NCBI GenBank assembly: GCA_902788365.1 | Contig: CADAJN010000004.1 | Span: forward strand, 156,548-220,547 | Length of the DNA: 64,000 nucleotides | From: an uncultured Pseudomonadota bacterium | Lineage (GTDB): Bacteria; Pseudomonadota; Alphaproteobacteria; RF32; CAG-239 | Direction: 5' to 3' | Part shown: piece by piece, positions 1 to 8,087 of the stretch | Position numbering within the stretch: the first letter of the stretch is position 1 | How the letters are laid out: each line of letters starts with the position of its first letter | The notes under the pieces: generated by a model | What the model was told of the DNA's origin: nothing | The model's database searches: none | Seen by the model: the letters and a program-made list of their open reading frames with translations, nothing else | Translations under genes and position numbers: made by a program

Positions 1-1105
1 CATCTGTCTCGGAAAGATGCCCTTGTTGCATACGCTCCAAAGTTTCGTTAAAAAACTTCTTAAGCTGAATTAAAATCAGCGGAGTCATATTCAGTTTACT
101 AATGACTGGCTTGATTTTCAAAAGCAAATCGCGTGACATGGTGCTGACGAAACCTCTATCAAAGATAAAGTTAATCATACACGGTGAAATATAACCGACC
201 TGCGGCACCAAACGTTCCACAAACGAACATATTTCCGGATAAATTTGCCGGCGCTCATCTTCATTTTTCAGCTTATAAAAAATATCAATAATCTGTGCTT
301 CCACCATATTGTATAACTTCATGCGGCGGCAACCTTGTTCGTGATACAGCAACAACCTGATTTCGGCTATACCAAGTTCACAACGATTTTTCTCCAGACT
401 TTCAATATGATGAAGTGTTTGTTTCAAAAACTGTTTGTTTTCCTCGAACAGATTGTCTTGCAGCGCTTTTTGCACGCTCCAGCTTTCCAAATCCGGCGAT
501 TTACCATCTAACAGCATTTGAAAGGCGACAGTATTCAAATCGTGCACCTTACGCAGAAATTCATTAATTTTGGAAATCAGATATTCCAAATTTTCATTCT
601 GCTTTTGCAAACCTGAAATAGCTTGTTCTGTCACGTTTGCCCGACGATTCATGTAGTCCAACCATTTTTTCTGCCGCTGATATTCATTTACTTCAGCCGA
701 CAAATCAAACGTCAGTTCTTGTTTTTGACGCGGCGTTGCTATGCGCTCAATTTTGAGATGACCGCTTTGCAATTGCTTGATTTTTTCTTCATTCCGAACA
801 AAGGTTTGACGCACGTGGCGCAAAACTTTTTCATAAGAATGAACTTCAAATTGCTTAATTGCGGCAAAATCTTCTAAAAACTTGAGACCGACCGCATCTA
901 AACCATGTCGTTCAATATGGTCAATCAACGAAGTTTTCATTGATTCGTAAAGTTTGTTCTCAATTGACGTCACTGTAAGAATGGCATTTTTAACCTCCTC
1001 AAATGTTGCTTTTTCTTTGATGAGGTGATTTGCCCAACGACGTGCTACCGGAGTGGCCTGATGCATGGCATCATTGATCCACTGTTTGTCAAAATTATTA
1101 TCCAT
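1..1105 (-). CDS. Unrecognised charged, helical protein (C-terminus cut by window edge)
   Basis: An open frame of 368 codons reads leftward off the window edge from an ATG at 1103-1105; the protein begins MDNNFDKQWINDAMHQATP. No stop interrupts it. It is rich in Glu, Lys, Gln and Leu, looks largely alpha-helical, and shows no signal peptide or membrane segment, so it is probably cytoplasmic. I recognise no family motif. A near-consensus promoter lies 35 bases upstream, divergent from hydE. Function unknown; coding status is well supported by frame length and composition. Confidence 0.75.
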   Translation of the reverse strand, partial: MDNNFDKQWINDAMHQATPVARRWANHLIKEKATFEEVKNAILTVTSIENKLYESMKTSLIDHIERHGLDAVGLKFLEDFAAIKQFEVHSYEKVLRHVRQTFVRNEEKIKQLQSGHLKIERIATPRQKQELTFDLSAEVNEYQRQKKWLDYMNRRANVTEQAISGLQKQNENLEYLISKINEFLRKVHDLNTVAFQMLLDGKSPDLESWSVQKALQDNLFEENKQFLKQTLHHIESLEKNRCELGIAEIRLLLYHEQGCRRMKLYNMVEAQIIDIFYKLKNEDERRQIYPEICSFVERLVPQVGYISPCMINFIFDRGFVSTMSRDLLLKIKPVISKLNMTPLILIQLKKFFNETLERMQQGHLSETD

Positions 1106-1139
1106 AAATTCTATTTAAATTATATAAACACTAAAGTTT

Positions 1140-1168
1140 AGTATATCATTCGGCCGGCGGCTTGTCAA
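1140..1168 (-). promoter_or_regulatory. Sigma70-type promoter for the leftward unknown gene
   Basis: Read on the minus strand: TTGACA (1168-1163), 17-base spacer, TATACT (1145-1140). Start codon at 1105 gives a leader of about 28 bases. Confidence 0.7.
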
Positions 1169-1184
1169 ACATAAAAAAATGGAC

Positions 1185-1213
1185 TTGACTTTTATACCTG
1201 TTTTCCATAATAT
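1185..1213 (+). promoter_or_regulatory. Sigma70-type promoter for hydE
   Basis: TTGACT (1185-1190), 17-base spacer, TAATAT (1208-1213), giving a leader of about 30 bases before the hydE ATG. It is divergent from the promoter at 1140-1168. Confidence 0.65.
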
Positions 1214-1251
1214 TAAGCACTGATTCAACACAATTTAGATATATTCAGCTT

Positions 1252-2274
1252 ATGGAAAAGGTTACTGCATTAAGCCGTTCGGAAATCATCAAATTGCTTT
1301 CCGACGAGGTCAATCAAAATGATTTGTTCAAAAAAGCCGATGAAGTGCGCCGGCAATATGTGGGCGACGAAGTGCATTTGCGCGGACTGATTGAATTTTC
1401 TAACATCTGCCGTAACAACTGCATGTATTGCGGTATCAGACGTGATAATTCGGCGCTGTCGCGTTATCGCATGAGTGAAGTCGAGCTGATTGAGACCGCT
1501 CGTCGTGCTGCCGATATGGGCTTTAAGACGATTGTTATGCAATCGGGTGAAGATGTGTGGTTTGACCGCGAGCGTATGTGCCGCATTATTGAAGCCATCA
1601 AAAAGTTTGATGTGGCGATTACGCTTTCGGTCGGTGAACGCGATTATGCCGATTATAAAGCATGGTTTGATGCCGGTGCTGACAGATATTTAATGCGCAT
1701 TGAAACCACCGACAAAGAACTTTATCACCGCTTAGACCCCGGTATGAGCTGGCAACATCGGCACGAATGCCTGTTGGCGCTCAAAGAAATCGGTTATGAA
1801 CTTGGTTCGGGTATTATGGTCGGTTTGCCGGAGCAAACAATAGAATCAATCGCTGATGATTTGCTTTACTTGAAAGAAATCGGGGTTGATATGGCCGGTA
1901 TCGGACCGTTTATTCCGCATCAGCAAACACCGCTTAAAGACGCCGCCGGTGGCACGCTTGATTTGGCACGTCGCACTATGGCTGTTATGCGGCTTTTGCT
2001 GCCGGATATCAACATTCCGGCCACTACGGCGATGGAAAGTTTGCACCCGATGGGACGCATTTGGACCTTGCAAAGCGGCGCCAATGTGGTAATGCCGAAT
2101 GTGACGGAGGGCGAATATCGCCGGCTTTATGAGCTGTATCCGGGAAAAATTTGTGTTGATGACACGCCGCTGCAGTGCCGCACATGTATCGGTGCCAAAA
2201 TTATGAGCATCGGTCGTAAAATCGGCATGGGATATGGCGGGCACGCCGGAAAACTTCCGCATTTGCCAAAATAA
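1252..2274 (+). CDS. hydE: [FeFe]-hydrogenase H-cluster radical SAM maturase HydE
   Basis: HydE is a radical SAM enzyme that helps build the 2Fe subcluster of [FeFe]-hydrogenase in the cytoplasm. The 340-aa length is normal. The radical SAM cysteines form CRNNCMYC (C53, C57, C60), followed by GIRRDN, which is typical of HydE rather than BioB. The optional second-cluster motif CX7CX2C is present (C301, C309, C312), as in the Thermotoga enzyme. hydG lies 0.6 kb downstream; hydF and the hydrogenase itself are not in the window. There is no good ribosome site before the ATG, so the start is less certain than the identity. Confidence 0.93.
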   Translation: MEKVTALSRSEIIKLLSDEVNQNDLFKKADEVRRQYVGDEVHLRGLIEFSNICRNNCMYCGIRRDNSALSRYRMSEVELIETARRAADMGFKTIVMQSGEDVWFDRERMCRIIEAIKKFDVAITLSVGERDYADYKAWFDAGADRYLMRIETTDKELYHRLDPGMSWQHRHECLLALKEIGYELGSGIMVGLPEQTIESIADDLLYLKEIGVDMAGIGPFIPHQQTPLKDAAGGTLDLARRTMAVMRLLLPDINIPATTAMESLHPMGRIWTLQSGANVVMPNVTEGEYRRLYELYPGKICVDDTPLQCRTCIGAKIMSIGRKIGMGYGGHAGKLPHLPK

Positions 2275-2287
2275 GTAATCTTTTATT

Positions 2288-2313
2288 AAAAGCCGGACTA
2301 AACTCCGGCTTTT
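2288..2313. terminator. Bidirectional terminator between hydE and the HTH gene
   Basis: AAAAGCCGGA and TCCGGCTTTT pair around a 6-base loop, with T-runs on both strands. It lies between two converging genes. Confidence 0.75.
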
Positions 2314-2316
2314 GTT

Positions 2317-2541
2317 TTATTCAATGACAATGCGAATGGATTTGCCGTAAAAGGCCAATAAACGTTTCAAAAAACTATAAGGCAAATATCGTCCGGCTTC
2401 CATACGTTTTAATAATTTTGTTTCTATATGGACTTGGGCTTGCAGTTCTTCTAAACTCAGTCCGCGTTCTTGACGCAACTGTTTAAGCTGTGGGCATATT
2501 TCCGCCAATGCTGCATTACTGATTAAATTTATACCACTCAT
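2317..2541 (-). CDS. Small XRE-like helix-turn-helix protein (74 aa)
   Basis: The sequence LRQERGLSLEELQ, then a second helix ending at KRMEAGRYLPYSFL, matches the HTH_3/XRE DNA-binding fold. It is essentially one DNA-binding domain followed by a short basic tail, with no effector domain. A GGAG sits 9 bases before the ATG. Directly upstream on the same strand is a structured RNA ending in a terminator only about 33 bases before the start codon, so expression may depend on read-through. Converges with hydE. Likely a repressor or antitoxin-like regulator; no partner gene is adjacent. Confidence 0.75.
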   Translation of the reverse strand: MSGINLISNAALAEICPQLKQLRQERGLSLEELQAQVHIETKLLKRMEAGRYLPYSFLKRLLAFYGKSIRIVIE

Positions 2542-2573
2542 CGTTATAAACTCCTCTTTTTATTATTATAAAT

Positions 2574-2723
2574 AAAAAACCACCTTAAATCTCTTCAAGG
2601 TGGGGAGTTAACGACTGCTCAAAGACAGTCCGGCCTATTCAATATATTCAGCCGGCTCCCCATTTAGAGGAGTTATTTTCTTTGAGAGGAGCCGTTACAC
2701 TCCGCCGACAATCTCTTGTCGGC
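2574..2723 (-). ncRNA. Structured leader or small RNA (~150 nt) ending in an intrinsic terminator
   Basis: On the minus strand a TATAAT (2733-2728) is followed within 5-8 bases by a perfect hairpin (2704-2723, GCCGACAA paired with TTGTCGGC). A three-way junction follows: GGGGAG/CTCCCC (2602-2607 with 2656-2661) encloses a CCGGC/GCCGG stem-loop and a GACTG/CAGTC hairpin (2613-2630). It ends with CCACCTT/AAGGTGG and six Ts (2603-2574). The HTH start codon lies 33 bases further on, so it may be an attenuator or riboswitch-like leader, or a free sRNA. I do not recognise an Rfam family. Confidence 0.55.
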
Positions 2724-2801
2724 AGAAATTATATTAAAGTAATTACAACAAAATTCAAGCAAAAAAATGCACAACTCCGCAAGAGCCGAACAAAAAAGTG
2801 A

Positions 2802-2829
2802 TTGCTTTTATGTCTGATTTGTGTAAAAT
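2802..2829 (+). promoter_or_regulatory. Promoter for hydG
   Basis: TTGCTT (2802-2807), 16-base spacer, TAAAAT (2824-2829), about 25 bases of leader before hydG. Confidence 0.5.
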
Positions 2830-2859
2830 GCGCCTTAAATTAAGAAATATAAGGATAAA

Positions 2860-4293
2860 ATGATGAATAAAATCGCTTATAATCCACAATCATTGGTGGC
2901 TGATGAGTTTATCAACCATGATGAAATTTTAGAGACATTAGCTTTTGCCGACGCACACAAAAGCGACTGGCAGATGATAGAAGAAATTATGCAAAAAGCC
3001 CGCAAACACAAAGGCTTAACGCATCGCGAAGCATCGGTTTTACTGGCTTGTGAAGATAAAGATGTGAACGCTGAAATTGAAAAGCTGGCTAAAGAAATCA
3101 AACTGGCTTATTACGGTAACCGTATTGTGTTATTCGCACCGCTGTATCTTTCCAATTATTGCGTTAACGGCTGCGTTTATTGTCCGTATCACGCCAAAAA
3201 CAAGCATATTGCGCGCCGTAAGATGACGCAAGAAGAGATTAAGCGCGAAGTGATTGCCCTGCAAGACATGGGACATAAGCGTTTGGCGATTGAACTGGGC
3301 GAAGATCCGGTCAATAACCCGATTGAATATGTGCTTGAGAGCATAAAAACCATATATTCCATTAAGCATAAAAACGGCGCCATTCGCCGTGTTAACGTCA
3401 ATATTGCCGCCACAACGGTAGAAAACTATGCAAAGCTTAAACAAGCCGGTATCGGCACATATATCCTGTTTCAGGAAACATATAACCGCGAGTCATACGA
3501 AAAGTTGCATCCGACCGGACCAAAACACAACTACGCGTGGCATACCGAAGCCATGGACCGAGCCATGCAAGGCGGCATTGATGATGTGGGTATCGGTGTT
3601 TTGTTCGGGCTTTCAACCTATCGCTATGAATTTGCCGGCCTATTGATGCATGCCGAACATTTGGAAGCCGTGCACGGTGTTGGGCCGCACACCATCAGTG
3701 TGCCGCGTTTGCGCCATGCCGACGATATTGATACGGCAGATTTTCAAGATTGTATCAGTGACGACATTTTTGCTAAAATTGTCGCTTGTATCAGAATTTC
3801 CGTGCCTTATACAGGTATGATTGTTTCTACCCGCGAAAGCAAACAAACCCGCGAACGCGTTTTGCAACTCGGAATTTCACAAATTTCCGGCGGCTCTAAA
3901 ACTTCTGTCGGCGGTTATGCCGAGCCGGAACCGGAAGATGAAAATTCCGCTCAATTTGACGTGATTGATAATCGCACATTAGATGAAGTTCTCTGCTGGC
4001 TGATGCAAATCGGTTATGTGCCGAGCTTTTGCACCGCTTGCTATCGCGAAGGACGCACCGGCGACAGATTTATGGAACTTTGTAAATCTAAGCAAATTCA
4101 CAATTGTTGCCACCCGAATGCGTTATTGACTTTACAGGAATATTTAACCGATTATGCCTCTCCTAAAACAAAAGCGGTTGGCGAAGCCTTGATTGCGCGT
4201 GAAGTCAAAGGCTTATCTCCGGCCATGGCAAAATATGTGTTGCAACATTTGGACGATATTCGCCAAGGTCGCGGCCGCGACTTTTATGTGTAA
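2860..4293 (+). CDS. hydG: [FeFe]-hydrogenase maturase HydG (radical SAM tyrosine lyase)
   Basis: HydG cleaves tyrosine to give the CO and CN ligands of the H-cluster. The radical SAM motif is CVNGCVYC (C101, C105, C108). The C-terminal auxiliary-cluster motif CX2CX22C is intact (C391, C394, C417). The 477-aa length is normal. Two ATGs are adjacent; the AAGGAT ribosome site fits the second (2863) slightly better. It is followed after 20 bases by the ABC-F gene, probably co-transcribed. Together with hydE it implies an [FeFe]-hydrogenase elsewhere in the genome. Confidence 0.95.
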   Translation: MMNKIAYNPQSLVADEFINHDEILETLAFADAHKSDWQMIEEIMQKARKHKGLTHREASVLLACEDKDVNAEIEKLAKEIKLAYYGNRIVLFAPLYLSNYCVNGCVYCPYHAKNKHIARRKMTQEEIKREVIALQDMGHKRLAIELGEDPVNNPIEYVLESIKTIYSIKHKNGAIRRVNVNIAATTVENYAKLKQAGIGTYILFQETYNRESYEKLHPTGPKHNYAWHTEAMDRAMQGGIDDVGIGVLFGLSTYRYEFAGLLMHAEHLEAVHGVGPHTISVPRLRHADDIDTADFQDCISDDIFAKIVACIRISVPYTGMIVSTRESKQTRERVLQLGISQISGGSKTSVGGYAEPEPEDENSAQFDVIDNRTLDEVLCWLMQIGYVPSFCTACYREGRTGDRFMELCKSKQIHNCCHPNALLTLQEYLTDYASPKTKAVGEALIAREVKGLSPAMAKYVLQHLDDIRQGRGRDFYV

Positions 4294-4313
4294 ACGCGCC
4301 TTAAGGAAACAAC

Positions 4314-6125
4314 ATGGCTGTTGAAGCACCCATATATACCCTCAAAGATGTTCGCCTGAGTTTTGGATTAAACCCGCTGTTTACGGGGGTTGATTTATAC
4401 ATCAGCCGCGGCGATAAAATTTGTTTGGTCGGGCGCAACGGCTGCGGAAAATCTACTTTACTGAAAATCATTGCCGGTGATTTGGAACCCGATGACGGCG
4501 AAATTTTTATGCAACCCGGTGCGCGCGTCGGCTATATGCCGCAAGAACCTGACTTTGGCTCGTGTCAAACATTGCGTGAAGTGGTGGAAAGCGGTCTGCC
4601 GGCTGAAGAAGCGCATCAAACCTTTCGTGCCGACCAACTGATTGAATATTTTGACATTAACGAAACGCAACATCCCGATGTGGCTTCCGGCGGTGAAAAA
4701 CGTAAAGCTGCCCTCGCCCGCGCACTGATTAACGAGCCGGATATTTTGCTTTTAGACGAACCGACCAACCATTTGGATATTGCGGCGATTGAAAAGTTGG
4801 AAGAAATCATTAAAAAATTTACCGGCGCGGTCATTGTTATCAGCCACGACCGTGCCTTTTTAAACCATATATCACAAACTACATTTTGGCTTGATCGCGG
4901 CGTTTTACGTCGCAATAACAAAGGCTTTGCTTATTTTGAAGCATGGCAAGACCAGATGATTGAGCAAGAAATTATTGAACAAAAGGCGCTCAATAAAAAA
5001 ATTGCCGAAGAAACAGAGTGGTTGCATAAAGGTGTGACGGCGCGACGCAAACGTAATATGGGACGCTTGCGGCGATTGCAACAATTGCGGCAGGAACGAC
5101 GTGAACAAATTAAAACCGTCGGCTCGGTTAATATGGAAATTGAAATGCCTGATATGCGCTCAAAACTGGTGATTGAAGCCAAGCATATTTATAAGAGTTT
5201 CGGGGCGCGCGACATTGTCAAAGATTTTTCAATTCGCGTTATGAAAGGCAATAAACTTGGTATTGTGGGACCAAACGGTTCGGGCAAAACCACGTTGCTA
5301 AAGTTGCTGACTAAAAAATTAGCGCCGGATTCCGGATTTGTGCGGATCGGCAAAAACTTAGAAGAAGCATACTTTGACCAAAATCGGCTGACTTTGGATC
5401 CGAAAAAGACACTTTGGAAAACACTGTGTAATGAAGGGGATCATATTTGGGTGCGCGGTCATTTTCGCCATGTGGTGGCTTATTTGAAAGATTTTTTATT
5501 TAAACCGGAACAGGCTCAATGTCCGGTTTCGGCACTTTCCGGCGGTGAAAAAAATCGCTTGATGTTGGCAGTGGCGTTGGCGCGACCATCTAACTTTTTG
5601 GTGCTGGACGAACCGACCAATGATTTGGATATGGATACGCTGGATTTGTTGCAAGAAGTGTTAGACGAATATGAAGGCACCATCATTATTGTCAGCCACG
5701 ACCGTGATTTTATGGATAAGGTTGCTACATCACTGCTTTATATGAAAGGTGACGGCACGGTTTTTGAGCACGTCGGCACCTATACGGATTTGTTGGAAAA
5801 ACTAAAAAGCCAAAATATTAAGATTGAAGCTAAAAAAGCACCGACAACACCGGCAAACAAGCCGCGCGAGAAAAATAAAACAGTTAAGCTCAGCTATAAA
5901 GAACAATATTTACTGGAACACTTGCCGCAAGAAATTGAAACGCTGGAACAAGAAATTAAAGCAATTGAAATAGCGCTCGGTAATCCGAATTTATATACCG
6001 ATGATCCGCAAAAGTTTGATGAATTAACAGTGGCGTTGGCGGCCCATAAACAGGCTGTTGAACAAAAAGAAACACAATGGCTTGAGATTCAATTAAAAAT
6101 TGAAGAAATACAAACAACCGATTGA
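4314..6125 (+). CDS. ABC-F family ATPase, Uup-like
   Basis: Cytoplasmic duplicated ATPase without membrane segments, of the class that acts on ribosomes or nucleic acids. First domain: GRNGCGKS Walker A, SGGEKRKAALARAL signature, LLLDEPTNHLDI Walker B. An arginine-rich linker (about residues 225-265) follows. Second domain: GPNGSGKT, LSGGEKNRLML, VLDEPTNDLDM. A coiled-coil tail at about 520-600 fits Uup rather than EttA. 603 aa. It lies 20 bases after hydG and ends in a strong terminator. Exact role (ribosome rescue, DNA branch binding or resistance) cannot be read from sequence. Confidence 0.88.
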   Translation: MAVEAPIYTLKDVRLSFGLNPLFTGVDLYISRGDKICLVGRNGCGKSTLLKIIAGDLEPDDGEIFMQPGARVGYMPQEPDFGSCQTLREVVESGLPAEEAHQTFRADQLIEYFDINETQHPDVASGGEKRKAALARALINEPDILLLDEPTNHLDIAAIEKLEEIIKKFTGAVIVISHDRAFLNHISQTTFWLDRGVLRRNNKGFAYFEAWQDQMIEQEIIEQKALNKKIAEETEWLHKGVTARRKRNMGRLRRLQQLRQERREQIKTVGSVNMEIEMPDMRSKLVIEAKHIYKSFGARDIVKDFSIRVMKGNKLGIVGPNGSGKTTLLKLLTKKLAPDSGFVRIGKNLEEAYFDQNRLTLDPKKTLWKTLCNEGDHIWVRGHFRHVVAYLKDFLFKPEQAQCPVSALSGGEKNRLMLAVALARPSNFLVLDEPTNDLDMDTLDLLQEVLDEYEGTIIIVSHDRDFMDKVATSLLYMKGDGTVFEHVGTYTDLLEKLKSQNIKIEAKKAPTTPANKPREKNKTVKLSYKEQYLLEHLPQEIETLEQEIKAIEIALGNPNLYTDDPQKFDELTVALAAHKQAVEQKETQWLEIQLKIEEIQTTD

Positions 6126-6145
6126 TTTTAATATATAATATAAAA

Positions 6146-6172
6146 CCTCCGATTTATCGGAGGCTTTTTTTT
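6146..6172 (+). terminator. Terminator of the hydG-ABC-F unit
   Basis: CCTCCGAT/ATCGGAGG hairpin (6146-6163) followed by a run of eight Ts. Confidence 0.85.
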
Positions 6173-6184
6173 ACAATCAAGGTT

Positions 6185-7321
6185 TTATTCCAATTCATCA
6201 CCCTGTTGTTCAAACAATGCAATATTGCAAACATAGCGAATTTTCAGGTTTGTTTTGGTATTAGCACCATAAAACTGACCTCGACCATCTACATAATCGC
6301 CTTTCAACTCATCTCCGCCCATTTTTTTGAAAATGGCATTTATATCCGATAAAACCGGACGCAAATGCGCATCATCAGTGGATTTTTTCACACGCCAATT
6401 ATGCCCTTTATATGGCAAAAGCTTGTTCTTAGCATACTTTTGCGCTGTGTTAAGGGGAATACGAGCCTGTTCATCGGTATAATACACCACCATTTCATAA
6501 GGCTGATTTTGGTGTATATAAGGCACAACCACGCCGACAGGTTTTACTCCGGCTTCTTCCTGCAATTTATAGGGAGAGCGAGCGTAAATATTGTTGACTA
6601 AATACAACAAATCATAGTCATACTGCTTACCGTATTTGAGCTTTTCAATCTGCTCTTGAACAGCAACTTCAGGCGATGGTGCAACCGGCGGCATAATAGC
6701 CTCCGTTTCTGTTTGAGAAGACATCATTGTTGCCGGCTTTTTGGAAACCGTTGCCACAACAGTTGCCGACGCCACATCAGTTAGCGTTTTTTGACGCGGC
6801 GGACGTCCCAGCTTTTTACCATATTTGCTATAACCTTTGCGCGGGGAAACTTCCGCTGCGACTTTCGGTTTAGGCTTTATAGTCGTTTTGGGCGACTTTT
6901 TCGTCTTTTTAGCACACGCAATTCCTTTCCGACGTGGCTTTTTAGGCGTTACCGACGGTGCAAGTTGGACATCATCACCATTCAGTTCACCTTCACCGAC
7001 TTTGGTTTCGGCGGCAGGTGTTTCTTCGGGCGATGTCGGCGAAACAACCACAGTTTGCGTATTACTCTCGGCCTGAGCCAACAAATCAACAACAGACTTT
7101 TCTTCATGTTGTGCCAGTTCCATAATGACCTTTAATTTTTCAATTTCGGTCATAATGTTTTGCAAACGGGCATTGACTTGTATTTCCCAGCCGAAATCCT
7201 CTAACAAAAACGGGTAATAAGATAACCACATCAATGTTAAACTCTTTACTTCAATCGGAGACAACTCCAAGCTGCTGATTGTTTTCAACAAATCAGAAGC
7301 AATTTCCAGTTTAGGTTTCAT
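6185..7321 (-). CDS. Unrecognised protein with basic AT-hook-like middle and conserved C-terminal domain
   Basis: About 378 aa from the ATG at 7321; upstream in-frame codons are AT-rich leader-like, so I chose this start. Regions: helical N-terminus (1-95), a Pro/Lys/Thr-rich stretch with KKPRRKG and KYGKKLGRPPRQK, where GRPPR resembles an AT-hook, and a globular C-terminal domain ending LKIRYVCNIALFEQQ. The SKYGKK motif and the C-terminal domain recur in the next upstream gene (7487-7966), so the two are paralogues. No signal peptide. Possibly a DNA- or RNA-binding protein; that is inference from the basic region only. Confidence 0.65.
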   Translation of the reverse strand: MKPKLEIASDLLKTISSLELSPIEVKSLTLMWLSYYPFLLEDFGWEIQVNARLQNIMTEIEKLKVIMELAQHEEKSVVDLLAQAESNTQTVVVSPTSPEETPAAETKVGEGELNGDDVQLAPSVTPKKPRRKGIACAKKTKKSPKTTIKPKPKVAAEVSPRKGYSKYGKKLGRPPRQKTLTDVASATVVATVSKKPATMMSSQTETEAIMPPVAPSPEVAVQEQIEKLKYGKQYDYDLLYLVNNIYARSPYKLQEEAGVKPVGVVVPYIHQNQPYEMVVYYTDEQARIPLNTAQKYAKNKLLPYKGHNWRVKKSTDDAHLRPVLSDINAIFKKMGGDELKGDYVDGRGQFYGANTKTNLKIRYVCNIALFEQQGDELE

Positions 7322-7432
7322 AAGCGATAATAATATTAAAAATGATACAATGTTTATAATTATAAATTTTATCAATGGCATATTAGAAAAAAACACAAAT
7401 TAAGTCAAGCGATATATATTCGGATAAAACAT

Positions 7433-7463
7433 AAAAAAAACCTTGCGGCACATGCTACAAGGT
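7433..7463 (-). terminator. Terminator after the SKYGKK paralogue
   Basis: Minus-strand hairpin ACCTTG...CAAGGT (7463-7440) followed by eight Ts. Confidence 0.7.
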
Positions 7464-7486
7464 CTTTTAAGTTTAGTGAATTTTGT

Positions 7487-7966
7487 TCATTTCTTTTCAA
7501 ATTTGCCGACATAGCGAATTTTGGCCTTTTCTACCTTACGATCGTAATAATCACTTGACAAAGTATTAAACTTATTATCATCAAAACCGACTATCCAACA
7601 GCATTCCGGCATATAATTGCTACTCAGAGCAAAATAAGCTCCGCTTAAAATCGGCGCACCTAAAATTTTCAGTGCTTTGTTTAACTGTTTTTTAATCGGA
7701 TACACTTTGTCGCACCAATCACGCTCGGGCAATCGGTTTTCTTCGGCAGAAAAGCGCAGAGTTTCTTCGGTTTCTTCCAGTTCAAAATATGTGCTATCTC
7801 CCTTAAATGGGAAAATGCCAATCGGATGTTGATGACGTCCTTCAATAAAACTCAAGCGTTGTGGTCGGCAATTTACTTCACACAGCAGATCAAAACGCAA
7901 CATATTTTGCATATGCTTTTTGACAGGCTGTTTTTTGCTTTTCGGCTTTTTACCATACTTACTCAT
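7487..7966 (-). CDS. Unrecognised basic protein, paralogue of the 6185-7321 product
   Basis: Starts at the ATG at 7966 (MSKYGKKPKSKKQ) because AGGAGA lies 12 bases upstream; 159 aa. A strongly basic 20-residue N-terminus is followed by a compact domain. Its end (KIRYVGKFEKK) and the preceding LG...L.G.YF pattern match the C-terminal domain of the larger neighbour, whose middle also carries SKYGKK. The small protein thus looks like the bare conserved domain plus basic tag. Function unknown. It has its own terminator and lies in the same orientation as the paralogue. Confidence 0.65.
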   Translation of the reverse strand: MSKYGKKPKSKKQPVKKHMQNMLRFDLLCEVNCRPQRLSFIEGRHQHPIGIFPFKGDSTYFELEETEETLRFSAEENRLPERDWCDKVYPIKKQLNKALKILGAPILSGAYFALSSNYMPECCWIVGFDDNKFNTLSSDYYDRKVEKAKIRYVGKFEKK

Positions 7967-8036
7967 ACATAAAAATAACCGTCTCCTGTGAACGGGAATA
8001 AAATTAATAACAATCTTAATTATATAAAAAACTGAT

Positions 8037-8063
8037 GGCACGGTAGCAAAAAAATACCGTGCC
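8037..8063 (-). terminator. Inverted repeat after the M20 peptidase gene
   Basis: GGCACGGTA and TACCGTGCC form a perfect 9-bp stem around a loop containing seven Ts (minus strand). The tail lacks a T-run, so its terminator role is uncertain. Confidence 0.45.
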
Positions 8064-8087
8064 GTCAAGAGCTCTTTTAATAGGTTT

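Noticed and set aside
623..877. Plus-strand open frame of 84 codons
   Set aside because: It lies opposite a long uninterrupted minus-strand coding frame with sensible composition and has no ribosome site.
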